A DNA stretch of 57,454 bases from assembly GCA_964609385.1 (NCBI GenBank), contig CAZSSM010000045.1:1-57454 (forward strand), given 5' to 3'. The translations under genes were made by a program, and so were the position numbers. Position 1 is the first letter of the stretch, and every line of letters begins with the position of its first letter. This document shows, one piece after another, positions 43,984-52,986 of this stretch. Source of the DNA: CAZSSM01 sp964609385. GTDB lineage: Bacteria > Planctomycetota > Planctomycetia > Isosphaerales > Isosphaeraceae. Below the pieces are notes generated by a model that was not told where the DNA came from, searched no databases, and was given only the letters and a program-made list of their open reading frames with translations.

Positions 43984-46900
43984 TTAGTCAGTGGCCCGGA
44001 CCTTCGAGGCGATCGCCCTGGGAATGGACAATCGCTCGGCCTGGGCGCGGGCTGCTCGAGCCTTGTCGAGTTGTCCGAGCGCCTCAGAGGTCCGGGCGAT
44101 CCCTTCGAGGGTTTCGATCTGGAGACGCCAGCCGTACAGGTTGAGTTCGAACTGTTCGAGGAAGTCGACCAGTTCCCGCTTGGCCTCGACGTAGTGATTC
44201 CGGGCCTCTTCCAGATGGCCGAGGGCCTCTTCGGTCTCAGCCAGGCTATTCAGGGCGTCGGCGACGTCGAGGTCGAAGATATGAACCACGGAGTCACCTT
44301 CGGCCAGCTCGCGTGCCGTCCGTAGGGCCCGTTGGTGGAGCGTGAGGGCGTGATTGAAATAGTTTCGGGGATTGGAGCCCGACGGATCGGATTCCGAAGT
44401 CGTCGAAGGTAACGCTGATGCAGCCCGGACGGCACGATCGAGCGCTAAATCTCCCTGTTGCCGATGGATCCGGCCGAGCAACGAGCGGTAGTCGGTTACC
44501 GAGCTGTAGTCGGCGACGAGTTGCTTTGTGATCGACTCCGCCTCCAAGAGCATGCGCTGCCGTCGACGTTGATCTCGACTCGGGATCTCGAGGCTAAGGA
44601 TGCTGGCTAGGGCAGACTGGACGTCGGGGTCACTGGAGGGGGGCAACGTCGGGTCGATCGGTGTGCCGACCTGGGTGTTAGGGGCGAGTTGGCGAAGGAT
44701 CGCCAGGCTCGCGTCGCGGTATCGCTCGGCCTCGTCCTGGGCCTCGGGATCATCCAGGTAGGTCCGGGCCAGGTGACCCAGAGCCATTGCGCGCACGAAG
44801 CGAATATGTGGCAGACGTTGCTGGTCGGGGGCGATCCGCTCTAGTTCCGTGAGGGCCTCGTTGAGTCGTGTGCGCGCTTCGGGAAACTCACCCAACCGCC
44901 AGAGCAGACTGGCATCGTCATTGAGCGTCTCGGCATAGGCGCAATGGATCTCGGTCGAATTGGGGGCGTCCCGGCAGCCATCACGAAGTTCGTCCAAGGC
45001 CTGCTCGAATCGCTCGCGAGCCATCGAAACCAAGCCCCGGGCCCGCTCCTGAACACCGATATTGCGATAGCATTCGGCCCGTTGGAGCCGGACCTTCAAC
45101 CGATCGGCCACCGGGACCTTGGCCTTGAGATAGTATTCCAACGCTTTTTCATACCACTCGATCGACGAGCTGACCATATTCATGCGTTGCTTGATCTCGG
45201 CGATCCGCTGGCTGGCCAGGGCGATCTTGAACTCGGCGGTCGTCCCCTGGTTCTCCTGGGCGAACTGCTCGTAGAACTCGAGCATGATCGATAGGATGGC
45301 CTGATCACGATCATCGAGCTGGCGGACAGGCAGGTCGTGTCCCTCCTCCAGCGAAGCGCCGGGCCGAACGATCTGAAGCTCAGACAAGAGCCGCTTGAAA
45401 GATTCCAAGGCCAGATCAACATTGGCCTCGGCGCGCTGATACTCGGCCTGTTGGAGGTCGCGAGCATTCATCAGTTTTATGGTGGCGACCATATAGATGC
45501 CCGCAACGGCCAGGAGGAGCGAAGCGGCCAAGCCGGTCAACCCAGCCACAATGGGGTTACGTCGGCACCAGCGCCAAAGCCGTTCCGGGGGGGTAATCCG
45601 TCGAGCGCGGACCGGCCGATCGTCGAGAAACCGCTGGAGATCTTCGGCTAAGTCGCGGGCCAACGCGTATCGGCGTTGCGGTTCCGGAGCGATCGCCATG
45701 AGCACGACTGTTTCGAGGTCGCGGGGCAGGTGCGGGACTAATTGTCGCGGTCGAGGCGGGGTGGCCTCGGCGATCTGCTGGAGCAGTTGGTTGTGCTCGC
45801 GCGCGTCGAATGCGGGCCGGAGCGTCAGCAGTTCGTAAAGGGTCAGGCCCAGGCTGTAGATCTCGCTACGCGGTTCGGCCCGGCTGTGCAGTTGCTCGGG
45901 CGCCATGTAGCGGAGGGTGCCGATCACATCACCGGTGCCGGTCAGGTTGTCCTGTTCGCGGAGCTTGGCCAGGCCGAAGTCAGTGATCCAGACGGCACCT
46001 TGGCGATCCAAGATCAGGTTGCCCGGCTTGATGTCGCGATGCAGCGTGCCTTGCGAGTGGGCATAGTCGAGGGCGTCGGCCACCTGAACCCCGATGGCCG
46101 CCACGGCGCGAAAGTACTCGGGCGTTTGCGGCTGGATCTGGGACAGGTCGAGCGTCTGCGATGCTTCCAGGAGCGTCAAGACCCGGGAGCGTGATCCGTC
46201 CGAAGGTGATGGGGGCAACGACTCGGCGGGCTCTGGAACATCGACTGAAGAGACTGTGAAAGGAGACACCGGCACCTCGGGTCGTTGCTCGGAGGTTGCC
46301 GGAACTCGGGGTTGGACCGCCAAGCCGTGGTCGAAGTCGACGGTCTCATCGAGATCGCCGGTGTCAGCGTCCCGAGTGGTGGTCGGCGCCGGGGACGGGG
46401 AGTCTTCGGGGATCCGGAACGCCTCGGGCGTCTCGGGATGATTGGGGAAGCGGATCGGTCGATGGTGGCGGAGATCGTCGAGGACCTGATCCAGAGCGCG
46501 GCCGCGAATGAACTGCATCACGTAGTAGTGCAGGTCGTCCTGCTGACCGATGTCGAAGACGGTCACGATGTTGGTGAGGTGCAACCGCGCGGCGGCCTTG
46601 GCCTCACGGAGAAATCGCTCGACCTGTCGGCGGTCGGGCAACGAGTTGGCCGGCAGCACTTTGATGGCGACGCGACGGCCCAGCGACTCCTGCTCGGCCT
46701 CATAGACCACACCCATCCCGCCGCGCCCGACTTCGCCGAGGATCCAATAGTCGCCCAGCCGTCGCGGCATGGCGATCGGTTTGCCGTGCCCCGTCGGCCC
46801 ATCGTGGCCGTCCCGATCGGCGGGCAACAACTGCTGGAGGGCCGACCGCTTGGAGGACTCGATTAGGGCGACCGCCGGCAAGACGACCTCGAGTTCGTCC

Positions 46901-47142
46901 GCTAGATCGGGGTGAGCGTTGAGATAGGTCTCGATTCGAGGGTGTTCACCACGACGGATCCGCTCGGCGAACTGCTCGGCGATCCGGTCAACGGGGTTGC
47001 GCTCCTCGGAGATCTCCTCGAACGTGGAAGTTTCGAACGGCGCGGAGCGATCGTCTGGAGGTGTCAGGTCGGCGACCGCCGGATCGGCCAACCGGCCGGA
47101 GTGTCGCGACTCAGGTGTTTCGCGATCGGGAGGAGCGGTCAT
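43984..47142 (-). CDS. Ser/Thr protein kinase with TPR-like C-terminal region
   Basis: 1052 residues. The N-terminal helical segment (IAEQFAERIRRGEHPRIETY, HPDLADELEVVLPAVALI) is homologous to the one in the kinase at 38367. The kinase domain spans about 130-505: VGRGGMGVVYEAEQ, Lys161 in VAIKVL, HRD 368-370 (TLHRDIKPGNLIL), DFG 388-390. An insert of about 110 residues (about 225-335), rich in Pro, Asp and Thr, separates the hinge from the catalytic loop. A membrane helix lies at about 530-555 (VAGLTGLAASLLLAVAGIYM). The C-terminal 490 residues are helical, TPR-like (LLWRLGEFPEARTRLNEALT, ETEEALGHLEEARNHYVEAK). The start lies within the sigma gene (32-base overlap), a coupled pair. Confidence 0.92.
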   Translation of the reverse strand: MTAPPDRETPESRHSGRLADPAVADLTPPDDRSAPFETSTFEEISEERNPVDRIAEQFAERIRRGEHPRIETYLNAHPDLADELEVVLPAVALIESSKRSALQQLLPADRDGHDGPTGHGKPIAMPRRLGDYWILGEVGRGGMGVVYEAEQESLGRRVAIKVLPANSLPDRRQVERFLREAKAAARLHLTNIVTVFDIGQQDDLHYYVMQFIRGRALDQVLDDLRHHRPIRFPNHPETPEAFRIPEDSPSPAPTTTRDADTGDLDETVDFDHGLAVQPRVPATSEQRPEVPVSPFTVSSVDVPEPAESLPPSPSDGSRSRVLTLLEASQTLDLSQIQPQTPEYFRAVAAIGVQVADALDYAHSQGTLHRDIKPGNLILDRQGAVWITDFGLAKLREQDNLTGTGDVIGTLRYMAPEQLHSRAEPRSEIYSLGLTLYELLTLRPAFDAREHNQLLQQIAEATPPRPRQLVPHLPRDLETVVLMAIAPEPQRRYALARDLAEDLQRFLDDRPVRARRITPPERLWRWCRRNPIVAGLTGLAASLLLAVAGIYMVATIKLMNARDLQQAEYQRAEANVDLALESFKRLLSELQIVRPGASLEEGHDLPVRQLDDRDQAILSIMLEFYEQFAQENQGTTAEFKIALASQRIAEIKQRMNMVSSSIEWYEKALEYYLKAKVPVADRLKVRLQRAECYRNIGVQERARGLVSMARERFEQALDELRDGCRDAPNSTEIHCAYAETLNDDASLLWRLGEFPEARTRLNEALTELERIAPDQQRLPHIRFVRAMALGHLARTYLDDPEAQDEAERYRDASLAILRQLAPNTQVGTPIDPTLPPSSDPDVQSALASILSLEIPSRDQRRRQRMLLEAESITKQLVADYSSVTDYRSLLGRIHRQQGDLALDRAVRAASALPSTTSESDPSGSNPRNYFNHALTLHQRALRTARELAEGDSVVHIFDLDVADALNSLAETEEALGHLEEARNHYVEAKRELVDFLEQFELNLYGWRLQIETLEGIARTSEALGQLDKARAARAQAERLSIPRAIASKVRATD

Positions 47143-47881
47143 GGGTCAGGATCTCCTTGAGCCGTTTCAGGGCCCGCACATAGCGGTTGCTGGCCGCCGT
47201 TGGCGAAAGGCCTAAGACCTCGGCGACCTCACGGTTGCTCAGCTCCTCGAAGTGGCGCATCGCCAGCACTTCGCGGTCGATCGGATCCATGGTCTCGAGC
47301 GCCTGGCGGAGGTGTTCGTGATCCTCGCCCTGCATGACCTGCTGACTCGGCGAAACCAATCCGGCGGCCAGATGATCAGCCAAGCAGACCGAGGTGGCCG
47401 TCGGCCAACGGGCGCCGCGCCCGCGATCCAACGAGACCTCGCGACCGGCGTCACGCATCCGGGCCCCCAGGTGCTGGCGGTGCACTTCAATCAGGCGTTG
47501 CGAGATGATCTGGCGAAGCCAGACCCAGACGGGGACCGACTCCCCCTGTGCTAAGTAGTGTCGGAGCCGCTGCGCTGCGTCGAGGTAGGCGTCTTGCACG
47601 ACATCCGAAGCGTCAACGCGACCTCGGAGTCGAGGGTCCATCCGGAAAGCGACCAGACGGTTCAGCCGACCTCGATACTCATCGAAGGCCGAGGCCAAGC
47701 TGTGGGGATCCTCGCGGAGTCGCCGGCGATCCGCCTCAATGGACGACGGCGAGGCGTCCGAGGTGCGGATCGGCACCCGCGACGGATCGCTCGTACCCCG
47801 GTCGTCCGCGTGATCCACCATCCCAGTTCCCCATCTCGATATCGTAGCTAAACCCCGACCATCCACCGTCGTCACCGACAT
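47111..47881 (-). CDS. ECF RNA polymerase sigma factor, kinase-linked type
   Basis: 256 residues. Start ATG at 47881 with a perfect AAGGAGGA 4 bases upstream; the frame extends further to 48436 without homology. An N-terminal variable tail is followed by region 2 (RMDPRLRGRVDASDVVQDAY, VWVWLRQIISQRLIEVHRQH) and region 4 (MDPIDREVLAMRHFEELSNR, then EVAEVLGLSPTAASNRYVRA). It is clearly related to the sigma factor at 42008 but with a longer N-tail. No anti-sigma gene is seen; the overlapping kinase is the probable partner. Probably a second, parallel signalling unit. Confidence 0.92.
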   Translation of the reverse strand: MSVTTVDGRGLATISRWGTGMVDHADDRGTSDPSRVPIRTSDASPSSIEADRRRLREDPHSLASAFDEYRGRLNRLVAFRMDPRLRGRVDASDVVQDAYLDAAQRLRHYLAQGESVPVWVWLRQIISQRLIEVHRQHLGARMRDAGREVSLDRGRGARWPTATSVCLADHLAAGLVSPSQQVMQGEDHEHLRQALETMDPIDREVLAMRHFEELSNREVAEVLGLSPTAASNRYVRALKRLKEILTHDRSSRSRNT

Positions 47882-48317
47882 TTTATCCTCCTTCGGTACG
47901 TCATGTCGCCTTCCAGGCACCAACGTGATCTCAGAAGCGAACCCGGCACGACTGCGACCGGCCATCGCGACACGCTTGGAGGCTGGACCGGATCGTTCGC
48001 GATCTGCGTCTGACTTTCTCCGACGGCTGGTCGCGCGACGTCTTACGTTTTCTCTTATGATTTCGCGGTCCTTAACAAAAAACCGATGTCTGAACGGTTG
48101 GAATTGAGGCGAATCGAAGCCGAGTCGTCGACGCAGAATCCATTGGAAATGTCTGCTGGCGCGGCGTGTGTTGAGGGACACGAAGAACGTCCGCGGATCT
48201 GGGCTCATCTTCGTCCGCTCGTAAGATGGGTTATGGTGGACCGTCTGAATCACCTTTGGCCTCTCGAGGTGCTGCTCCGTCCCCCCTGGATCTCCGAGCC
48301 GAAACGAGGTTGCTCCT
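47882..48317. other. Divergent intergenic region between second sigma gene and serpin
   Basis: 436 bases separating the minus-strand sigma factor and the plus-strand serpin. Both promoters must be here. The strong AAGGAGGA of the sigma gene is at 47886-47893, and GAGG precedes the serpin ATG. No other recognisable element or gene. Confidence 0.5.
47886..47893 (-). promoter_or_regulatory. Strong Shine-Dalgarno site deciding the second ECF sigma start
   Basis: AAGGAGGA, complementary to the 16S 3' end, 4 bases before the ATG at 47881. Few genes in this window have so full a site, and it rules out the far-upstream start of the frame. Confidence 0.8.
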
Positions 48318-49550
48318 ATGATCTCCACGAACTTGATTGGGGCCTTGATCGTTTCCGCCGTGATTGGGGCCGATTCGGCGTCGGCCTCGACGATTTCCGA
48401 AGACGACGAGTCCCCAGAGCCGACCGTCAAACGCATCGACGATGCCTTCGGCTTGGCATTGCTCCGCCAGGTCGAATCCGTTTCGGCCGACCAGAACCTC
48501 TTCCTGTCGCCCCAGAGCGCCCGTCAGGCCTTGCTCATGGTCGCCCTTGGCGCGCGGGGCGCGACCGCCGACGAGTTCGCCGACCTACTCAGACCCGGCA
48601 CGGCCATCCCGCAGTTGATCCGAGGCGTCGAAGATCGGGCTCGATCCGAAAACGATGACCAGACCGAGGTCGAGGGCGTCACCCTAACTGAGGCCAACGC
48701 CGCCTGGTTCCAGAAAGGCTTTTTGGTCCGTCCCGAATTCGCACAAGCCTTGTCCGACCACTTCAACGCCGAGGCCACCACGCTCCGGATCGCCGACGCT
48801 TCGGTCCAGGCCGCCGGCACGATTAATGCATGGGTCGAGCGCAAGACGCGTGGGCTGATCCGCGAACTGGTTACCCCCGACGACCTCAACCGCGTCGACG
48901 CCTTGGTTTTGACCAATGCCATTCACTTCAAGGGTCGATGGGCCGAGGCCTTCGACGAGAAGCAGACGACCGATCGGCCCTTCCGCGTTCCCGACGGAGC
49001 GCTGAAGAACGTCCCGATGATGAGTCGGAAAGGCACGTATCCGGTCATCCGCAACGATGACGTCGTCGCGGTCACGATCCCCTATGCAGGATCGCGGTGC
49101 TCTATGCTGGCCGTGATGCCGGCTCAAGAAAATCGACCTCTGGAGCAACTCCCAATAACGACCGAAAGCCTCCAGGAATGGACCGACCCTGCACGCCCGC
49201 GCTCGATCGTCCTGGGCCTGCCTAAGCTCGAGTTGGAAACCAAGGTCGGCTTGACCGACCACCTCAAAGCCCTCGGGCTCCGACGCGCCTTCACGGCCGC
49301 GGCCGACTTCTCCGGGATCAGCGACGATCCGATCGCTCTCGACCAGGTGCTCCAAGCCACCGCGCTTCGCGTCGACGAACAAGGGACAGAAGCTGCCGCT
49401 GCGACGGCCGTGACCGCCGTCCGCACCGCAGCGGTCGTCCGACCCGAGACGATCCGCTTCGACCGCCCCTTCTACCTCTTCATCCTCGACCAGCAGACCG
49501 GCGATCTCCTCTTCGCCGGCAAGATCCTCGATCCCAGCCAGGCCCATTGA
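48318..49550 (+). CDS. Secreted serpin
   Basis: 410 residues with signal peptide (LIGALIVSAVIGADSASAS). Serpin fold blocks: NLFLSPQSARQALLMVALGA, VLTNAIHFKGRWAEAFDE (breach region), and the C-terminal signature FDRPFYLFILDQQTGDLLFA. The reactive-loop hinge reads EQGTEAAAATAVTA from Glu354: P17 Glu, P15 Gly, P14 Thr, then Ala at P12-P9 and Thr at P8, as in inhibitory serpins. Counting gives Thr370 as P1, with Arg369 next to it; a one-residue shorter loop would make Arg P1 and point to trypsin-like targets. It traps a serine or cysteine protease outside or in the periplasm. Serpins are patchy in bacteria, which suggests horizontal gain. Confidence 0.93.
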   Translation: MISTNLIGALIVSAVIGADSASASTISEDDESPEPTVKRIDDAFGLALLRQVESVSADQNLFLSPQSARQALLMVALGARGATADEFADLLRPGTAIPQLIRGVEDRARSENDDQTEVEGVTLTEANAAWFQKGFLVRPEFAQALSDHFNAEATTLRIADASVQAAGTINAWVERKTRGLIRELVTPDDLNRVDALVLTNAIHFKGRWAEAFDEKQTTDRPFRVPDGALKNVPMMSRKGTYPVIRNDDVVAVTIPYAGSRCSMLAVMPAQENRPLEQLPITTESLQEWTDPARPRSIVLGLPKLELETKVGLTDHLKALGLRRAFTAAADFSGISDDPIALDQVLQATALRVDEQGTEAAAATAVTAVRTAAVVRPETIRFDRPFYLFILDQQTGDLLFAGKILDPSQAH

Positions 49551-49888
49551 ACTGTCCTAAATCTCTGGATGAAGCAACCAACTCAAAAGTCCAAAATGCA
49601 CAATTTTCTTAAATAATTTAATTTCAGGCACAGTGCTAAATTTTACAGAACCAAGCATCAATACCATTCAACATCAGCTTCAACTGTGACACTAATTAAA
49701 GTCAATTTAACTGATAGAAAACCTTGTGGATCGGCTGGTCGTGGGTGACGAGACTGCGACCGTTCGGCCATAATGATGTCGGTGAGGGTGCGACGGACGA
49801 CCGTTCGGCCCCTTCCTGCCCGATAACTCGTTGCACTTGTGAACGAACTCAAGGTTAAGATCCCCCCGCAACGCTCGGAGACCCACCG
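49551..49888. other. Intergenic region with an AT-rich island (49551-49720)
   Basis: 338 bases after the serpin. The first 170 bases are only about one-third G+C, against about two-thirds in the flanking genes, with runs such as TTTTCTTAAATAATTTAA. No ORF, tRNA-like or repeat structure is recognised in it. The rest is ordinary sequence that probably carries the promoter of the next gene; GGAGA lies about 9 bases before its ATG. Confidence 0.55.
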
Positions 49889-50485
49889 ATGACGATCTCC
49901 CCGCAAGCATCCCCGACGCACCTCTTCGGCCCCCGGAAGAACGCTCTGACCATGGTCGCGGTCTGGCTCTTGATGGCGGTCTCGACGCCCACATGGGCGG
50001 GTCAGGATCCAGCTCCGACCCGAGAGATCGACGCCGGCGGCCTCGTCTTTGAAGTCCCCGAGTCCTGGAAGTCGATTCGACCCAGCTCGACGATGCGGCG
50101 GGCCCAGTTGCAGATCGACCCGGTCGAGGGAGACTCCAAGCCGGCCGAGATGGCCGTCTTCGCCTTCCCCGGCGGCGGTGGGACCGTGCAGGCCAACATC
50201 AACCGTTGGCAGAACCAGTTCCGGAACGAGGACGGCGGGCCAGCCGAGATCGAGGTCAACGAGGTCGAGGGGCAAAACGCCAAGGTGATCGTCGTCCAAG
50301 CTGCTGGTCGGTACGTGACCCAAATCCCCAGGCCGATCGACGAGCCCGGCTACCGGCTGCTCGGAGCGATCGTCGTGACCCGCCAGACCGGCTACTTCCT
50401 CAAGATGGTCGGACCCGACAAGACCATGCAGACGGCCAAGCCTGCCTTCGATGAACTCGCCAAGTCACTCAAGGTGACCGAGTGA
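49889..50485 (+). CDS. Secreted protein of unknown function
   Basis: 198 residues. Signal peptide NALTMVAVWLLMAVSTPTWA with likely cleavage at TWA-GQD. The mature part is a single small domain: GGLVFEVPESWKSIRPSSTM, QLQIDPVEGDSKPAEMAVFA, FPGGGGTVQANINRWQNQF, and a C-terminal ILDE-like helix region (MQTAKPAFDELAKSLKV). The pattern (FEVP.SW....P...MR.AQ.....G.....EMAVF.F....G....N..RW..QF) is familiar from planctomycete hypothetical exported proteins, and the 'W..QF' part resembles PsbP/Mog1-like folds. No catalytic residues visible. GGAGA is about 9 bases before the ATG. Confidence 0.75.
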   Translation: MTISPQASPTHLFGPRKNALTMVAVWLLMAVSTPTWAGQDPAPTREIDAGGLVFEVPESWKSIRPSSTMRRAQLQIDPVEGDSKPAEMAVFAFPGGGGTVQANINRWQNQFRNEDGGPAEIEVNEVEGQNAKVIVVQAAGRYVTQIPRPIDEPGYRLLGAIVVTRQTGYFLKMVGPDKTMQTAKPAFDELAKSLKVTE

Positions 50486-50489
50486 TCCG

Positions 50490-50978
50490 TTGACCTCGAC
50501 GTCGACACCGCCCAGGAATGATCCGTCGTCATCTCCGGGCCATTCTCCCTCACCGGTCACCTGGCTGTTTGCCTACGGCACGCTCGGACCCAGTCCGAGG
50601 TCGCAGGCCGAGCCGATCGAGCTTCGGGACGTCGAGGCATGGTGTCCCGATCAGGTCCGAGGTCGGCTTTTCGAGTTGCGCAACTACCCGATCCTGGTCG
50701 ACTGGAATGACCCCGAGGCCGGCTGGGTTGCTGGATACGTCCGCACCACCGATGCCAACGAGTTGGAAACGCGCCTCGATCCCTTCGAAGAGTGTGACGC
50801 GGGACTGTTCCGTCGCATCCTGGCCCGGACTCGCTCCGGGCGTTGGGCTTGGGTCTACATTTATCCACATCCGATCCCGGACAACGCCGAGGGACCACAT
50901 CCGTCCTGGTCAGGATTACCCGCCCCTAACGATACGGACGTTCCGACCCGGATCTCGCACCGATCGGGATCATCCTGA
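50490..50978 (+). CDS. Gamma-glutamylcyclotransferase-like protein (AIG2/GGCT fold)
   Basis: 162 residues from a TTG at 50490, four bases after the previous stop; AAGGTG lies about 15 bases upstream. The GGCT signature FAYGTLGP (residues 27-34) binds the substrate carboxylate, and the catalytic Glu is likely Glu100 or Glu101 in RLDPFEECD. Conserved context: GRLFELRNYPILVDW, GYVRTTDANELETRLDPF, and WAWVYIYPHPIP. The family cyclises gamma-glutamyl groups (glutathione or gamma-glutamylamines); the exact substrate is unknown. The C-tail (after ISHRSG) is disordered. It probably shares the transcript of the secreted protein before it. Confidence 0.82.
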   Translation: MTSTSTPPRNDPSSSPGHSPSPVTWLFAYGTLGPSPRSQAEPIELRDVEAWCPDQVRGRLFELRNYPILVDWNDPEAGWVAGYVRTTDANELETRLDPFEECDAGLFRRILARTRSGRWAWVYIYPHPIPDNAEGPHPSWSGLPAPNDTDVPTRISHRSGSS

Positions 50979-51158
50979 GCAGGGGGCGGAACAGAGCAAC
51001 CCGGACCGTTTACAATATCGGGGTTGAGGTCGGTTCGCGTTGGTCCGGAGACCCATCCCATCAGGCGATCCCGCGCTCTGATCGCATGGCCAAGCCGGTC
51101 CGCGACCCCGCGACACCCCAAATCAGAAGTCGCCCGAGATCATCAAGGAGTGCTTGTC

Positions 51159-52859
51159 ATGGCGATTGTGGAACGCCCCGCCACGGCCGATCACGCCACG
51201 AAGCCCAACGCCCACCTGCCCGCGCCATTCACGATCGGCGGTTACCTGGTCAACCGCCTCTACGAGATGGGCGTGCGGCACGTCTTTGGGATCCCCGGCG
51301 ACTACGTCCTGGGCCTCTACAGCATGATGGAGTCCAGCCCGATCCACCTGATCGGCACGACCCGCGAGGACAACGCCGGCTATGCGGCCGATGCCTACGC
51401 GCGGGTTCACGGGATCGGTTGTATCTGCGTGACCTACTGCGTGGGAGGCTTGAGCGTTTGCAACAGCCTGGCCGGCGCCTACGCTGAGAAGTCGCCGGTG
51501 GTCATGGTTACCGGATCGCCGGGTCTCTCGGAACGCGCCCATAACCCACTGCTGCACCACAAAGTCCGCGACTTCTCGACTCAGTACGAAGTTTTCGAGA
51601 AGATCACCGTCGCTGCAGCCGTCTTGGACGACCCATTGACGGCTTTCCACGAGATCGATCGCGTCCTCGACGCGGCGGTCCGCTACAAGCGGCCGGTCTA
51701 CCTGGAGATTCCGCGCGACATGGTCCTGGTCGAAGGATTGGGGCCACACCGCCGCAAGCCGCAACCCACCGGAAGTGATCCCGAAGCGCTCCGCGAGGCT
51801 CTGGAAGAGACCCGTGTACTGCTCACCAAGGCGAAGCGGCCGATGATCCTGGCCGATGTGGAGATCCATCGCTTCGGCCTCCAGGATCTGTTGCTCGGCT
51901 TGGCCGAGTCGGCCCAATTGCCGATCGCCACGACGATCCTGGGTAAGAGTGTCATCCCTGAAGAGCACCCGTTGTTCGTCGGCGTCTATGAAGGGGCAAT
52001 GGGACGCGCTGAGGTCACCGAATACGTCGAGCAGTCGGACTGTCTCCTGATGCTCGGCTGCTTCCTGAGCGACATCAATTTGGGAATCTTCACCGCCCAG
52101 CTCGACCCCTCGCGTTGCATCAATGCGACCAGCGAAGACCTCCAGATCCGCCACCACCACTACCAGGAGGTGCCCTTGGACGAGTTCATCGCCGGGCTCC
52201 GCACGCTCGACCTGAACCTGGCACCGATGCGGCCGATCCCCGAGCGAATCGACCTGCTGAGCCAATCCTGGTCGGCCGAGACCGGCGCGAAGTTGACCAG
52301 TGCTCGACTGTTCAACCGGCTCAACCACCTGGTGCGCGACCATAAGTTGATGGTCATCACCGATGTGGGCGACTGCCTCTTCGGCGCAGCCGACCTCTCG
52401 ATCAGCCAGCAGACCGAGTTCCTCAGCCCGGCCTACTACACCTCGATGGGCTTCTCGATCCCCGCCGCACTGGGCACCGGTATGGCCTCGCCAGGCGCGC
52501 GGCCCTTGGTCTTGGTCGGCGATGGCGCCTTCCAAATGACCGGCATGGAGCTGGCCACTATCGTCCGCCAGAAGCTCAACCCGATCGTCGTGATCCTCAA
52601 CAACGATGGCTACACGACCGAGCGGTTCTTGCTCGAAGGGCCATTCAACGACATTTTAAACTGGAATTACCACAAGATCCCTGACGTCCTAGGCTCCGGG
52701 ATCGGCCTGGAAGTGCATACCGAGGACGAACTGGACGATGCTTTAGAGCGTGCTCTCGCCAACACCGAGTCGTTCAGCCTGATCAACGTCCACCTGGACC
52801 GGCTCGACAAAAGCCCGGCCCTAGAACGGTTGGCCAACCGCCTCTCCAAGAAGATCTGA
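51159..52859 (+). CDS. Pyruvate/indolepyruvate decarboxylase-like ThDP enzyme
   Basis: 566 residues from the ATG at 51159 with AAGGAG about 9 bases upstream; the frame is open earlier (51024) without homology. ThDP enzyme family of pyruvate, indolepyruvate and phenylpyruvate decarboxylases: cofactor Glu70 in REDNAGYAADAYARVHG, the catalytic His pair H133-H134 in NPLLHHKVRDFSTQYEVF (HH is diagnostic of this branch versus acetolactate synthase), and the ThDP/Mg motif GDGAFQMTGMELATIV followed by ILNNDGYTTE. Non-oxidative decarboxylation of a 2-oxo acid to an aldehyde and CO2. An alcohol dehydrogenase partner is not in the window. PDC-type genes are scattered in bacteria. Confidence 0.9.
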   Translation: MAIVERPATADHATKPNAHLPAPFTIGGYLVNRLYEMGVRHVFGIPGDYVLGLYSMMESSPIHLIGTTREDNAGYAADAYARVHGIGCICVTYCVGGLSVCNSLAGAYAEKSPVVMVTGSPGLSERAHNPLLHHKVRDFSTQYEVFEKITVAAAVLDDPLTAFHEIDRVLDAAVRYKRPVYLEIPRDMVLVEGLGPHRRKPQPTGSDPEALREALEETRVLLTKAKRPMILADVEIHRFGLQDLLLGLAESAQLPIATTILGKSVIPEEHPLFVGVYEGAMGRAEVTEYVEQSDCLLMLGCFLSDINLGIFTAQLDPSRCINATSEDLQIRHHHYQEVPLDEFIAGLRTLDLNLAPMRPIPERIDLLSQSWSAETGAKLTSARLFNRLNHLVRDHKLMVITDVGDCLFGAADLSISQQTEFLSPAYYTSMGFSIPAALGTGMASPGARPLVLVGDGAFQMTGMELATIVRQKLNPIVVILNNDGYTTERFLLEGPFNDILNWNYHKIPDVLGSGIGLEVHTEDELDDALERALANTESFSLINVHLDRLDKSPALERLANRLSKKI

Positions 52860-52986
52860 GCCAGGCGAGCCGTCCAATCCACATGCTCGCTCCATCAGAT
52901 CAGCCTCCGGCAGCAACTAGTCGAAACGTTAGGGGTACGTTAGGATATCCCGGATCTGAAAGGCCAAAAGCTTAGGTAGGCCGGAT

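Noticed and set aside
49658..50323. Minus-strand frame over the secreted protein at 49889
   Set aside because: The plus strand has a signal peptide and conserved pattern; the minus frame has none and runs into the AT-rich island.
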